Assembly (NCBI RefSeq): GCF_001039355.2
Contig: NW_019775846.1
Location: 248,001 to 312,000 of the forward strand
Direction: 5' to 3'
Length of the DNA: 64,000 bases
Origin: Lingula anatina
Taxonomy: Eukaryota; Brachiopoda; Lingulata; Lingulida; Lingulidae
Every line of letters begins with the position of its first letter. Within the stretch, counting starts at the first letter, position 1. Made by a program: the position numbers and the translations under genes. The notes beneath the pieces are model-generated. The model did no database searches. It was not told where the DNA came from and saw only the letters and a program-made list of their open reading frames with translations. Positions 50,247 to 62,837 of the stretch are shown in pieces.

Positions 50247-51600
50247 CTAGAGGATCAGAGAGGCGATACCGCCTCTGGATATTGTACCACCAGCTGGAGT
50301 AAGTGCATTCGAATGGAACCCCCCCCCCCAAAAAAAAGGAACACCACAACCAGTCTTGTCCTTGACAAGCTCTATGCAATAAACAAGAATTCTCAAAGTA
50401 TAAAAAAAATCGAAAAAATATAACATACATGGCCTGTATTTTCCTAACATTGATCACTCCTGTGATTTTCTGGACGATAGGCCCATTGGTTTTCCTTGAA
50501 ATGAGTTATCAGTGTTGCATATATGCTGACAAAAGAGGGGCAACACTGGGCATATCTCTGCTAGTTTTGAAGATGTGAGGGGCAAGAAAATATGCAAAGT
50601 TCAGTTCATGATGAAAAAGTAGGTCAATTTCAAGGTCACAGTATATGACTTTCTATTCAAGTTCAATAGTAACTATGGACATTTCCTTGCCAATTTTGGA
50701 AATGTAAAGGCCAGAAAACATGCAAAGTACAGTTCATCATAAAAAGTAGGTCAAAGGTCAATTTCAATGGCACAGTTAGATTGCCAGTATATGACTTCCT
50801 ATTTAGGTTCAATAGTAACTATGGGCTTATCTCTGCCAGTTTTCAAGATATAAGGGAGAGAAATTNATGTTGATAAGGACTTTGACAGCCCCTAACATGA
50901 AAGCGTACTGGACAAGCTCTTAGAGATGGAGGGAGGAAATTAATTATCTATAAAAAACCTGAAACCCAGAGTGCAATTAAACAGTGAGGCATACAAAGGA
51001 CTTATAATAAGAAAAAAAAAACAGTAAAGGAAAGCTACTGTAACTAGTCCTGAGGACTAGAATACGTACACCAGCTAGTACACAGAGGGGGGTGGGTAAT
51101 TACATTAGGAGCATCTGTGTCTCATTCCAAACATGACCCACTGGGATGTTCTAACTGGCACACAAACATTTAACAATGGTCTCAACAATGAACAAATAGG
51201 AAAACTTGCAACTCAATAAGAGCTTCATATGGCCTGTAAGCTATCTTGATATCTATTGGTGTTTCAGGAACAGGAAATGGCCACAATAAGTCTCTTTGCT
51301 GTATTATTGATATCCCAGATAAGGCAGCACTAACAGCACTGTATGGCCTCACAGGATTTCTGCAACTCAATGCATTGTCCACATTCAGATTGAGATTCTC
51401 CTTAGCTCTTCTAGAAAAGGGAATCATCAGAAATGTTATTCTCAGACAATGTGCTGCCAAGAATCTATACTCTGTCTCCTGGATTATACATCTCAAGCAA
51501 CTACTCTACACCTACATTCATTCGACTTTTTAAATGTGTTTTACAGACAATTTCCACCATCTACTTTCCTGGATTTCAGTTCATATGACAGCGTGAATTT
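49188..51600 (-). CDS. Tentative hypothetical gene with a C-terminal membrane segment (partial model)
   Basis: Read on the minus strand, candidate exons are about 51600-51545 (start uncertain), 51410-51206 and 49367-49188 (stop TAA). The middle exon follows ctttttctag-like sequence and contains LLWPFPVPETPIDIKIAYRP. The last exon follows ttgccttcag, opens RTHNLVGDAVCWWFKKIPS, and has one hydrophobic segment (SITLTIMVGVIVIVLVPW) followed by a short polar tail ending FLDEV. Frames join cleanly (phase 2, then phase 0), but the donor gttttcc of the middle exon is weak and the model crosses two contig joins. The family is not recognised. Mobile-element ORF or spurious splicing are real alternatives. 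Confidence 0.3.
49483..50865. other. Contig bounded by Ns, probably an allelic insert
   Basis: The stretch between N at 49482 and N at 50866 begins with a diverged copy of 48449-49206 and then continues with unrelated sequence. The bases just left of the first N (49457-49481) reappear exactly right of the second N (50867-50891), so the outer contigs join without it. Confidence 0.8.
50548..50865. repeat. Tandem repeat, period about 130-150 bp, AGGTCA-rich
   Basis: Three successive modules start near 50549, 50678 and 50824 with 'gcatatctctgctagtttt'-like bases. They share 'atgcaaagt.cagttcat', 'aaaagtaggtcaa' and 'ttcaatagtaactatgg'. The last module is cut by the N at 50866. Confidence 0.75.
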
Positions 51601-51790
51601 CTGTGCTGAGAAGTCTTCATTTGACCCATTTCATCTGGCAGAAGAGCACATTTGGTGGCAAAAGTTATACAATTTGTGTCTCTCAATAAGCAAAATGAAT
51701 ATTAAAAACCACCATGTCTTGCTTGAGTAGATAAAAAAAGTCTTTAATACACTCAGTCTGATGTCCAGCATTAAGTCAGGCTAAACTCTG
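50867..51790. other. 3' side of TRAPPC6B, no confident gene
   Basis: This contig start holds the upstream exons of the tentative membrane-protein gene and otherwise AT-rich sequence. Overlapping plus-strand ORFs at 51246 and 51449 are open but unrecognised; coding strand is not settled. Confidence 0.35.
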
Positions 51791-53736
51791 CTATAACCTT
51801 TGGATCTGAATTTGGAATTTACCTGGAAAAATGAGACCATATGAATGGAAGAAAATAATTAAATTATGGCAATAACTTAGAATTCATTTCACTTCACTTT
51901 ACTGGGATTTACACTATCTTTAACCAAATATATCCCTATTTTAAGCTGTACAAAATATTTTCAAAAAGATAAAACACATTGGCACTAACATGTGTACAAA
52001 CACAGTATTTTTCAAACAGAATGATAATAGAAAATACAGTTATATACACCCGTCAATATTTTGTCTGAAACAATGAGACTTACAAGCTGGCATTGCACTA
52101 ACTTCAGCAGTAACATTACTAGCAATTCCTAGATTGCTCAGAGCACCTCTGATCAAACCACAGGGAAAGGCTAAAAACTGAAAAAGATATGCAAATCATA
52201 GTTAAGTAATTCAGATAGAAAACATAGCAAAGCAAAATATTGTAAAACCATTTTTCTTCCCATTTTAAGAAAATGTACAGAATCTAAAAACTGTTTTCTA
52301 TTTTACATGATTAACTTTACCTGTGGGGCATACTCCATATATTGTTTCCCCTCTGATATTTGTGTAAGTAGCCTAAATTTATTGTCCTGTAATACATAAA
52401 CACCCTGAAAATGTAAAAACCAACTATTAAACAGTTTATATTCTTGAAATGTTGAATTCAGTCATATTAAATGTATAATAATAAATTGGAAGTTGCTTAG
52501 ATGAGCACTTCACCCATCCCGATAAATTAAGTATGACGTCACATTTTGTTACTAAAATATAGCTTTACATAATTCTGTATTTCTTATTGACAATGATATA
52601 ATTGATAGGCTCATGGTTCTATAAAATTTTTATTAAAAGCTGAAAAAAAATCTATAACTGATTTGGGAATAAATTAGTTAAATTGGCACAATTCGAAACA
52701 TATTATAGAGTGACCTAATAAGTTAAAACCAACCTGGTGATTTGTTCTAAGATTGTCAATTTGTTTTTTGTAACAAGATGTCCACAGGTCCTTGCATATA
52801 AATTTCATGGTGTCTAATTCATCTTTAAAACGTGGAACTTCTTTTGTAAATCTGAAAAATAACTTGCTGGAATCAATACATCTTAATAAGTTATTTGAGT
52901 ATTTATCAAAATAATACACAACCATCTTATTATTTCTTTTCACTACATTTATATAAATAAAATTTTTAATAAAAACTTAGTGCCTTCAACTCTGTACAGA
53001 TGAAATAAATATACACATTTTTGTTTATGACAAGCACATGTCACAATGCTAGGAAAATATCCAGGATTTTAAGATGGGGGAGCTTACAAAATTCACCTGT
53101 CATTCTTACTGGTCTATCCTCCTTTCCATTTTTATCAACATGTCAGTGTGGCTAATAGAAAAGGAAAGGAAGGATGTGACTTACCTTTCTACGAGTCTCT
53201 GGCCCACTCTGTAACCAAGGAATTCAAGCTTGGTGAATGCACTTTCCTGTAATATAAAATGTTGACCAAAGAAGCTGCTCACCACCAGTATGAATGACTG
53301 CAATTTTGGTGGGAGGACACCTACATGTACTTAAAACGAGATTTAAACTTTTAAAGAAATGTAAAACAAAATTAACTGACAGTTACTAGTAAAGTAATCC
53401 ATCCTAACATTTTCCTTAAATCATGACCCGCCTTTCCCCCACTTTTACTGTCGGTTTCACAGAGTTGCAAGGAGGCAGAAGGGCCTTGGTTTAAATAAGC
53501 TTATGGTGCTCCATTAATATCTTACTAGAAACCATGCATATAACAAATAACCCATTTAATTTTAATTATAATAGTTCATTGTCTTCACGTTAGCTATTGC
53601 AAAGGTCATCATAACATGAGAATGATATTGCAACACACACTTTTACCATATGTACCTTTTCATCTTTTCTCGCTGACTGTAAGAACTGACCAACAATTTC
53701 CATGTGAAAGAACTCAAACAGAACCTCGTCTGCCAT
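51791..53736 (-). CDS. TRAPPC6B: Trafficking protein particle complex subunit 6B (complete, 6 exons, 156 residues)
   Basis: Exons on the minus strand: 53736-53656, 53246-53185, 52851-52734, 52404-52321, 52177-52084, 51822-51791. The protein begins MADEVLFEFFHMEIVGQFLQ. It contains LEFLGYRVGQRLVER, then FKDELDTMKFICKDLW and CGLIRGALSNLGIASNVTAE, and ends CKFQIQIQRL. This is the TRAPPC6/Bet3-type fold. Human TRAPPC6B is about 158 residues and very similar. TRAPP complexes tether ER-to-Golgi vesicles and act as exchange factors for Rab1/Ypt1. All splice sites are GT-AG and keep frame. It lies head to head with PNN, 244 bp between start codons, so a shared promoter is likely. Confidence 0.95.
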
Positions 53737-53980
53737 CCCTCTTATTTTGATGCAAGGAATTGTGGGTAATAGAGGATAGTAAATAGGTCAGTTTGACACA
53801 AGTATCGGAAGACAATTCAAAACATTAAAATGCGCATTTTCTTCGATTTAACAGCTGAAATATGAATTCCATAACTTTTAAAGTTTTGGAATGAATAAAT
53901 ATTTCTATATTTCGTCTAAAAATGGCACAGATTCACAACCGGAAGAAAGTCATTGAGCATGCGCATTATCGACCTCAAGT
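53737..53980. promoter_or_regulatory. Bidirectional promoter between TRAPPC6B and PNN
   Basis: A 244-bp gap separates the two start codons. It contains ccggaag (ETS-like, about 53939-53945), gcatgcgca (NRF1-like, 53957-53965) and a tgcgca palindrome at 53831-53836. The PNN start stands in an aagtATGGCGG context, as in YY1-type initiators. There is no clear TATA box. These motifs are usual for housekeeping bidirectional promoters. Confidence 0.65.
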
Positions 53981-56900
53981 ATGGCGGTGGAGGTGCATGG
54001 CGTGAGCGACTTGCAGGCGGAATTGGAAAGAGAGAGGGAAAAACTGAAAAATGTGGATGAAAAGATCAAGAAAGAAACTGGAAGAGAACCAGGACCAGGC
54101 AGGTTAGATAATCTTTACACATTATCAAAAGTATGTACTTTCAATGTTATTTCACAGTGGCCAAAGTTTTGAAAAATAGTCTCAATAAAAACCGCAAACC
54201 GAATACGAAAGTCAATGAAATCACGTTTGTACTAGTATATCGAGGTATCCATAGGTAATATATATTTAATACAGTTATTGAAGAACCATTTTACTAGCCA
54301 TTTTTTAATCAGCAGCTTTTACAGTCGCCGGTTACTGTGGATGGGGAAATTGCAGTTGGTAATACCCTGGGTTAAGAAAGAATGAAGTAAAAAGTCAAAG
54401 ACAAATCTACAAGTAGATATATACATCAGAGTGAGAATATCCATATATTTTCATGTCTGTACATTTTAGAACTGGACCAACAAGAAGGGTTTCAGCAAGT
54501 GCAGGAACGGTTCCTGGAAGGGGTGGTGCCCGTATTTTTGCAGGAGCAAGGTGAGAATTTGAATTATGAGATGCAATGGGTTAAAATATTGTATTATATT
54601 TTATGTAATAGTGCCATAGCACAATGAAATAAAAATACTATGGTAATTTTATTTGTTTCTGAAATAAAAAGTGATATAATTTACAATTATTGGAGCTATT
54701 TAACTGTTGTTGAAGTTTCATCAAGAACGGTTTCAACATTCATCTTCCAGGCGTGGTCTTAGTGACGGTGATATGCCCCCAGCAAAGCGAAGGCCTGTAG
54801 GTGGAGCATTTAGCAGGTAACAGCTCATCTGACTTTATTAGCTATTGGAAAGTGTAAAATGTCTATCCCTATAGTTACATATGAGCAAGTGTAGATTCCT
54901 TGTAATGCATATTTAAACAACTTCTACTCATTTCTTTTATGACTCAAAAAAAAAAAAATAAATAAAATAAAAGCTGAACCAAATTAATCACTCTCTCAGC
55001 TGAAAAATAGCTGTAAAACTGCACCTTTTTCAAATTTCTGGTTGTAAACTCGACCTGTTTATAAATCCACCCTTCCAGTTCCTTAGTCTGCCAAAATGAC
55101 GTAGTTATGTATGACGCATAACTGCTTTGAGAGCAAAAGCATAAATATTAGAATGAGGGACAGAACTGACCAAAGATTATATTTAGAGAGAAGACAAAAT
55201 ATCTGTTAAAATACAGCTTTTCAGGAAGTGAGAGACAATGATCTCTGATATTCCTGTAAGTGGTGCCATTTGAGACTTTTTAGTGACAAAGATTTTACTT
55301 TGCATGTAACTTAAATTATTTTAGAACCATGGTTTGTAACCATGTGTTTGTAACCATACTTTTGTTGATACCCAACATCATCAAGGAGACAAAACTCTGA
55401 GAAGTATATTGCTAAATTATGAAGATTTACTGTGGTCTCCATTTCTCATTCAGGAAAGTCAATAAAACAATTGTGGTGCACAAACTGCACTGGTAGGATT
55501 TAAGTTACCAAAAATAATTATGATGAATAGATATGAAGTTATCTTTATACTTCAGGCTGGGTCCAAGGGTAGGAGAAAGAAGACCACCTAGGCCGGATAG
55601 TGGGGACGAGGAGGAGCTGCCAAACAAGGTAAATAGGACAATACTTCAACGACTGGAGAACTTTAATCTGAACTTTGGGGATATAATATTATTTAGTTCT
55701 TTCCTTCTGTCTTATGTGTTGAATTGCTGACATAACAAATAGACAAATAAGAATTTATTATTTTTTTCTAATGAAGAAAAAATTATAATGAAATGTATAA
55801 TTAGAAGTCATGTTAATGGTGTGTCTTTTTTTCATTACATAAGCTATATATAGTATATAAATATTTATGTAGCTGCTGTAAATGCGTTACTCAATTGAAG
55901 AAGTATTGATTAAACACAACCCAAGGTTATGTTGTACTATTATACATGAATTTATCATTCACTTTTCAGCCCACTATCCAGTCATCAGTCGTTGCCACCC
56001 CAAAGGAATCCCGCACCAGGGAAGACAGTCTAAAGGAACAAAAAAGTGACAAAAAAGGACTGCAGAGGTAGGGTTTAATAATGAATAGTGCAGGAAAAGT
56101 TTCAAAATTTATTGAGTGACTTTGTTTTGCAATGAGGCATGTTCTTTTTTAAAAATCAACATGATGGGATTATTTTTATTAATGTTCTTTAATATTGTTC
56201 AGTAAAATGTGCCCGTTTATGGTAAAATGCAGCAATGGGAATCACTCTTTTCTGTAAAGTGTGTGTATTTTTGTTTTGTTGTTTTCTGATAGTAAGTCTA
56301 AAATCCATTTTGTTTATTTTGCCATTGGAATTTCATTTTAAGCTTTGGCTAAGTAAATGGTCATTTTGACAAGATGTTTTGAACTCTTATTTTGCTCAAC
56401 CAAAGTGAGTTACTTTTATGGTTGAATTTAATATGACATAGAGGGAGCCATAATGAAATTTTAATCTATCTGTTGTTATAATACTTAAATTATTTTCTTT
56501 ATATGCAGGAACCGACGCATGTTTGGTCTGCTACTGGGAACCCTTCAGAGATTTAAAGAAGATTCCAAAGAAAAGACAGACAAGGTAATTGACATTGTGT
56601 TTGTGGTATTGTCTATTGATATGTACATATATTTGCAAATAGGTTGCTTAAGAAATACAATATTACATCAACATGCTTTAATTACGTGTTAAAGTGATTT
56701 TAATATGAAAAAGGTCAGGAACAATTCAAAGGAATTTAAATTATTTTTGTACTTTTAAGCTATAAATGTGACCTGTCATGCGAAATAAAGTATAACAAAA
56801 GGTTAACACACACACAGACGCACACACTCACACACACACATTGTAATATTTTGATACCGAATTGGAATGTGTGGTTCATATATCTCATATGATAAAACAA

Positions 56901-58765
56901 CATGTTATATTTATTTTAGGAACAACACAGACAGGAAATACTTCAAAAATTGGAAGACAGAGAAAAACAAGAGAAAGATGACATAAGAAAAGAGCGACAG
57001 TCTTTGTTCAAAGAGCGCCGTGCACAACAAGCCAGAATTCAGAGATTAGAACAGAAAATGGAGATGGTACAAATGGTATGGCAATACAAACTTAATTAAA
57101 CCGTTTTGTAGTTAGATATTAACATGACATTGAGTGTCAATAAGAGAGTGTTGGATTTTATTACAAAATTTTACATTAATAAGTTATTTAAAGAAGCAAA
57201 AATATTTAAGTGATTTGCATGTTTGTGGCACTGTACAAATTGTTAAGAGTATTGTGAAGTAGTTTAAGTAGTTCACAAATGACACGTTATGGAAAAATTG
57301 GTAGATATGAAACCAAACAAGCTAAGAAGTTGTTCTTATTATTACTTGATCATTGTTTTCTTAATTTAGATATTGGAATAATTTCAGATTATCATATTGA
57401 ATTGATTTTTTTCAGCATGAGGAATGGGTAAAGCAGACAGAGTACTATAAGCACTTCATACGAACTAAAGCCAAACCCCACCTGTTCTACATGCCAAAAG
57501 TGTCTACCTCCACTACCAGCAAGCAAATCAAGGAGACAGCCAAGGTCATTGAAGGTGAGCTTCAATATAGTAGTCAGTAAATGTGTGGGTGAAAGTTTTT
57601 AGGATCAGGATGATGCCAGAATTCAGGATTTTCAGTTTTTTTTTTTTTTCCCCAAATGCGATGAAAAATTGCAAGCTACATTTTCAGTTTTTACAACTTT
57701 CCTCCATGTAAATAGACTCTGGAGTAGGAGGATGGGGGTACGTCTAGCATCTGCATAATTATGATAATCATCTAAAATAAAGACCCCAGTAAGTCTGCAA
57801 TTCAGTGTCTGTATGTATTTTATCCTTAAAAAAACCTAAAAGGTGTTTAGGTAAATGAAAAGGCTTCTTGAAAGAACAAATTGTTTGTAAGAGGGGATAG
57901 AATGTTACTGTTCTAATGCTTGCAACATCCTTTTAATTCAGAAAGTGAATATATCTTACAAATAAGCTGAATAGCTAGCTTTTGTGTTCGGAATATAACT
58001 TGTAACACAATATGTTAAACACTGAAATGGGTGGTATGGGAAAAGAACATCATAAATATGTATTACTTTGCATATATTGCCACGGAATTCTAATGAAACC
58101 ATGTTGCTTCTTTGTCGCAACATATTTTCATTTTGGTATACATATTCCTTAACTTTCAGTGTCTTAGACTTGATTATTTAAGAAACAACACAGTGGCCTG
58201 AACATTATTTCTTTTGATATTTTTAGACCTGATAAAGGAAAAGAAAAAGAAACTTGATGAGGAATTGGAGGCCCTGACAGCCAAAGATGAAAATCAAGAG
58301 AACGAAGAGGAGATGGAGGTTGAAGGAGAGATAGAGAAGGGAGAAACAAATGAAGGGGATGACACAAAGGTCAAGAGGTCACACAGGAGGGGCAGCAGAA
58401 GGTCAAGGGATCAGGATGAGGATGATGTAGAAATGGCAGAGGATAATAACAGGGAGGGGGGTGAAGTTAATGAGACAAGGGAGGGTAGGGAAGAGAGGGA
58501 GGATGAGGGCCCAGTGAAAAGAGAGCAGACTGAGGATAGGGAGGGGGAGGTTGTTAAACAAGAAACATGGGAATCTGAGAGGGAAGAGGGTCAGGTTGAT
58601 GATGATGTCAAAGAGGAAAGGCAAGTAGAAATAAACGTGGAAGATTTTAAGTCTGGAGATAGGCGAGTGGTGATGGATGACATTAAGTCAGATATAAAGA
58701 ATGATGAAGAGGAAGAGGAAAGGCAAATAAAGAGTGATGTGGAAGAAAAATCTATGCAGGAATAG
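53981..58765 (+). CDS. PNN: Pinin (complete, 9 exons, 449 residues)
   Basis: Exons: 53981-54102, 54470-54550, 54751-54816, 55556-55628, 55970-56067, 56509-56584, 56920-57075, 57416-57554, 58227-58765. The pinin/SDK N-terminal part reads MAVEVHGVSDLQAELERE with KNVDEKIKKETGREPGPGR. The core pinin/SDK/memA domain has RNRRMFGLLLGTLQRFKEDS, then a charged coiled coil, EEWVKQTEYYKHFIRTKAKP and HLFYMPK. The last exon is Glu/Asp/Lys-rich with SHRRGSRRSRD. Pinin is a nuclear-speckle protein that joins exon-junction and ASAP/PSAP splicing complexes. Human pinin is about 717 residues; this protein lacks the long Ser/Arg tail. The AATAAA at 59449-59454 is the likely poly(A) signal. Confidence 0.94.
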
Positions 58766-59713
58766 TGTAGCTTGATATTTTTGGGAGGGGGCATCTTAAT
58801 ATCTTTTCATAATGATTAGGAGGGGGGACACCTCTTTTTTTGGGACTCATTCAAATCAAAATGTACATATATGGATTGTATTTTGCCGGGTTTTAATCAT
58901 TGAATTTGGGGGTAACTAGTCCTAAGATCTTTTTTGGTGAGAGTTCATTCAAGAAGGACGTTGTGTAATTTGGAAATAATTGATTTAAAAAAATTGCCCA
59001 TTTAAAAATATTCCTGGTGTTCCTCAAAAATAAAATGCTGAAGTGAAATTTACTATAATGACCTTTTGGTTACAAAATTGGTGCAGAAGTTGAACCCTAT
59101 AAAGTTTGGAAAGGGGGGTGGGGATTCCAAAATTTAAAGTTTATGCATGTTGTGACTGGATATTCACTTTCAGGTTCTGGTAATGGTGTTAGCAGTTATT
59201 CCATGTATTCATATATGTGATATCATGAAAACTTTGTGTATGTCTGTTCCTTTCTTTTTATTATTATTTTTTTAATTCTTGTTTTATTGATTTTTTTACA
59301 GCAGTAATTTTATTTCAGCAGTTATTTTGGTTTCCATTTCATCTAGTTTTTCCCATTCAGATTTTAAGAATACACTCATATATTAAAAAGGCATTATGGT
59401 TTATTACCAAAAATGAAAAAAAGAACTGTACATCATTGCTTATTTTTGAATAAACTAACTCTGAATTAATGTTATTCTTTGTTATGATTGAACCAGGTCC
59501 AAAGTATTATTTTCTCTCATGTAAAAGATTCATGATTATGAATCCTTTTTCTTCACTTTTGCATTATTTGCAATCTGTTTATTGACTTTTTTTGTGCTTT
59601 CGTTGTAAACACTGAATTTGCTTTGTGTTGATAAAAGTTGAGAGGCTTAATTTTTGGTAAAAAAGTAATTCTTGTTATTAAAGAATTTCACTGTTTAAGC
59701 AAGGGATAACCAG
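58766..59713. other. PNN 3' UTR and following intergenic
   Basis: AT-rich, with AATAAA at 59449-59454, about 690 bp after the PNN stop. No ORF of note. Confidence 0.55.
59449..59454 (+). terminator. Putative PNN poly(A) signal
   Basis: AATAAA in 'tttttgaataaactaac', the clearest signal downstream of the PNN stop codon. Confidence 0.5.
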
Positions 59714-60175
59714 CCCAAGTTTTATAATACCGGCGGCTTCTCCATCCTGCAAATCGCCGATATATACAATTATAAATTCTTATTTTTCTCCTCATTATTT
59801 TTATCACAATACACAAGTCGTTGGCCGATAGGACGTACGGCGAGAATGAGGATGCCACTCCAACTTTTTATTTCAAATGTTCGCATAAGTGGATGTAAAA
59901 GTCAACGTAATCATGCGTTGTAAAATTATGAAATGTATTGAAAAAACATGTTGCCGAATAATAGATGATACAGATAACCCGTACAACCAACAAGCTCTTC
60001 AAAGACAAAGAAGGAAAAACCTTATGGAAATATTTTACAAAAAGCTGATAAATTTTTATTTCTCCCGCAGATGTCGCAGATCGATCAATGGTAACTTCAC
60101 ATCATCCCTGTTATTCATTTCACCGCATGCAAACGTGTTTCGTAGAACATGTTCTAAAACTGGGTTGACCGAACC

Positions 60176-60214
<39 letters not shown>

Positions 60215-60882
60215 CACTGCGTGTGGTCTCGTATCTCGGTAATTTTTACACCGATTCCCCTTTCAATGTTTAAAACGTGACACATTTAGGTCATGTAAGG
60301 TTTATCAATTACATAAACGGCGATATATATATCGACAAAAAAGCATGTTTAATTTATCTTCCCATGGAACAGCGTTCAACTTACAGAGTGAAATTTATAC
60401 AGTTTTGATGTTTTGAACGNCCCAAGTTTTATAATACCGGCGGCTTCTCCATCCTGCAAATCGCCGATATATACAATTATAAATTCTTATTTTTCTCCTC
60501 ATTATTTTTATCACAATACACAAGTCGTTGGCCGATAGGACGTACGGCGAGAATGAGGATGCCACTCCAACTTTTTATTTCAAATGTTCGCATAAGTGGA
60601 TGTAAAATTCAACCTAATCATGCGTTGTAAAATGATGAAATGTATTGAAAAAACATGTTGCCGAATAATAGATGATACAGATAACCCGTACAACCAACAA
60701 GCTCTTCAAAGACAAAGGAGGAAAAACCTTATGGAAATATTTTACAAAAAGCTGATAAATTTGTATTTCTCCCGCAGATGTCGCAGATCGATCAATGGTA
60801 ACTTCACATCATCCCTGTTATTCATTTCACCGCATGCAAACGTGTTTCGTAGAACATGTTCTAAAACTGGGTTGACCGAACC

Positions 60883-60930
<48 letters not shown>

Positions 60931-61135
60931 CACTGCGTGTGGTCTCGTATCTCGGTAATTTTTACACCAATTCCCCTTTCAATGTTTAAAACGTGACACA
61001 TTTAGGTCATGTAAGGTTTATCAATTACATAAACGGCGATATATATATCGACAAAAAAGCATGTTTAATTTATCTTCCCATGGAACAGCGTTCAACTTAC
61101 AGAGTGAAATTTATACAGTTTTAATGTTTTGAACG
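59714..61135. repeat. Allelic-like direct duplication (706 and 715 bp) across an N
   Basis: 59714-60419 and 60421-61135 are copies with a few substitutions (for example 'gtaaaagtcaacgtaatc' against 'gtaaaattcaacctaatc') and a longer poly(T) tract in the second copy. The N at 60420 separates them. Each copy has an ORF of about 107-110 codons ending in the poly(T)-encoded Phe run. It is not convincing as a gene. Confidence 0.88.
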
Positions 61136-62833
61136 TGGTGGATTTTGGTCATAAAATATCAGTTACAAAAAGTTTCAGCACAGACGCATTCAAAAAGTTG
61201 CTTGCTTTATCCATTAAGAAATGGACAATCATTTAACATGCGCGAGAAAATTTAAGCTTACATACTTTTCACTAGTTCAGCCTAAAATGTTAGTGTTGGT
61301 ATATTTGTATTAGCATTTCGGATAAAATATGTATTTTGTTACAAACCAAGAATGAAATATATTATTTTGTCAAATGACCAAGAATAAATCTTACTGCACA
61401 ATCATGGGATAGAACACAAAAAGCGAACAGATTGCCCTGTGGAAACCTTTTCAAATGAAAGTAGATTGATATGTTTACCTTTCCGCCACTGGAGCAGTAT
61501 CAACAATGTCTCGATTAGGAAATATTCTTTACTCAATCCGACACAGTCTTTGTATAACCAACTTTATATCAATTTGATTAATACGATTCTACTTATGAGG
61601 CGCTTAATCGGGTTTGCCGAGTACTTAATTCTGATATATACAACAAATTGTGTTTATATGAATTACGTATGTCAACATAACTTCAATAAATAAAAAGCCT
61701 TCATCAAACCGGGGGCTCTACCTTTACAATGTAACAAAGCCAACTGTGTGCTCTAATGAAATTGGATTGAAAGCAGTCCAAACACGGTTTATAATGCATA
61801 TATTCACGCATAGAAATCCGATAGTAGTCGCTTTGTAAGATTTTCCTCTATACGTTTGCCTAACAGTGAGTTTGCGAACGGCGACCGGGTTGCTAGGTTT
61901 TGTGTGACTTCATGACGGCCATTACTCAAATACCGACCATTTACTTTCCGGTGATATGAAAGTCTGCCGGTCCTTCAGAAGGCAGTCGATACTCGGCCTG
62001 GTGTGAGAGATGAGAGAAAACCATGTGGGCAACATTGTGAAGAAAAGGTAATTGTTTCAGTCATTTCTTAACAATTATCATCAAAATAAGAGTGATACAA
62101 GTCTCTTGGAATATAAAATCCACCATGCGTATTATTTCGCTGTCGGTGTAATCGTAGTGTTTTTTAAGGCACGTCAGGGTTTCCAAGGAGATTTGAATTA
62201 AGTGCAATGGGGTCAGACGAGAGGAATCTGAGCATAGTTGTACAGCACAATGTATGTAAGCGCTTTATCAACAAGACGTTAGAAAACATTAGATGGCAAT
62301 ATTAGGTAAGTCATATGTCCCCGTAGGCTTACGAGTTGTCTCCCTGACGATGCACCTAGTCGAGAACGTCCAAACAACGCTATCTCTATCTGTAAACCAA
62401 GTGAGCGTGATAAATAATAATCGATGGAAGTTTCTTAAGGTAAGGTTATGTTCTTGTGAGAGTTTCTAGCCCGTTCGAAATGTTGGATAAGTCAACAAAA
62501 TCCGTGCATGACGGTATAGGATTTCAGAGAGACGATCCTTTGGGTTTTTGTGTTGATTGAACTACTGTATTATATTCTACGCTGTAAAAAGCATTCGCAA
62601 AGTATTCATAATTTTACGTTTCGGAGGCCTTGTTGACACGTTTCGGGGTAGGAAATATGGGCTTGAGAAAAAAATACTTGCTTTGATTTATGTAATGCAT
62701 AACTGCCAATTTTTATTTATGACACAATATATTTTCCACATTTCAGGAAGCATGATGCCAAACGACCTACGCATGCAAAGAAAGAATTTCTAACGCCGCC
62801 TTTGCAAGGTGCACATACTACATTCCATCGTCG
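61136..62833. other. Intergenic and 5' leader of the terminal gene
   Basis: AT-rich until about 61850, then moderately GC-rich sequence typical of a promoter. An inferred leader exon ends at the donor at 62048 (aagaaaag|gtaatt) and joins the acceptor at 62745-62746 (tttcag). Other short ORFs (61439, 62557) carry nothing I recognise. Confidence 0.45.
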
Positions 62834-62837
62834 ATGA
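62010..62837 (+). CDS. Spliced upstream ORF (42 residues) in the leader of the terminal gene
   Basis: Joining 62010-62047 to 62747-62837 opens a frame beginning MRENHVGNIVKKRKHDAKRP and ending TTFHRR with TGA at 62835-62837. That stop overlaps the start codon of the downstream ORF (ATGA). The peptide is strongly basic. A second, unspliced uORF of 13 codons (62752-62793) lies in another frame of the same exon. The uORF may control translation of the main ORF, or a one-base assembly error may hide a continuous N-terminus. The splice is inferred from consensus sites. Confidence 0.4.

Noticed and set aside
59889-60928. ORFs of 107 and 110 codons ending in a Phe run
   Set aside because: They depend on the poly(T) tract, occur in both allelic copies and have no recognisable domain or splice context.
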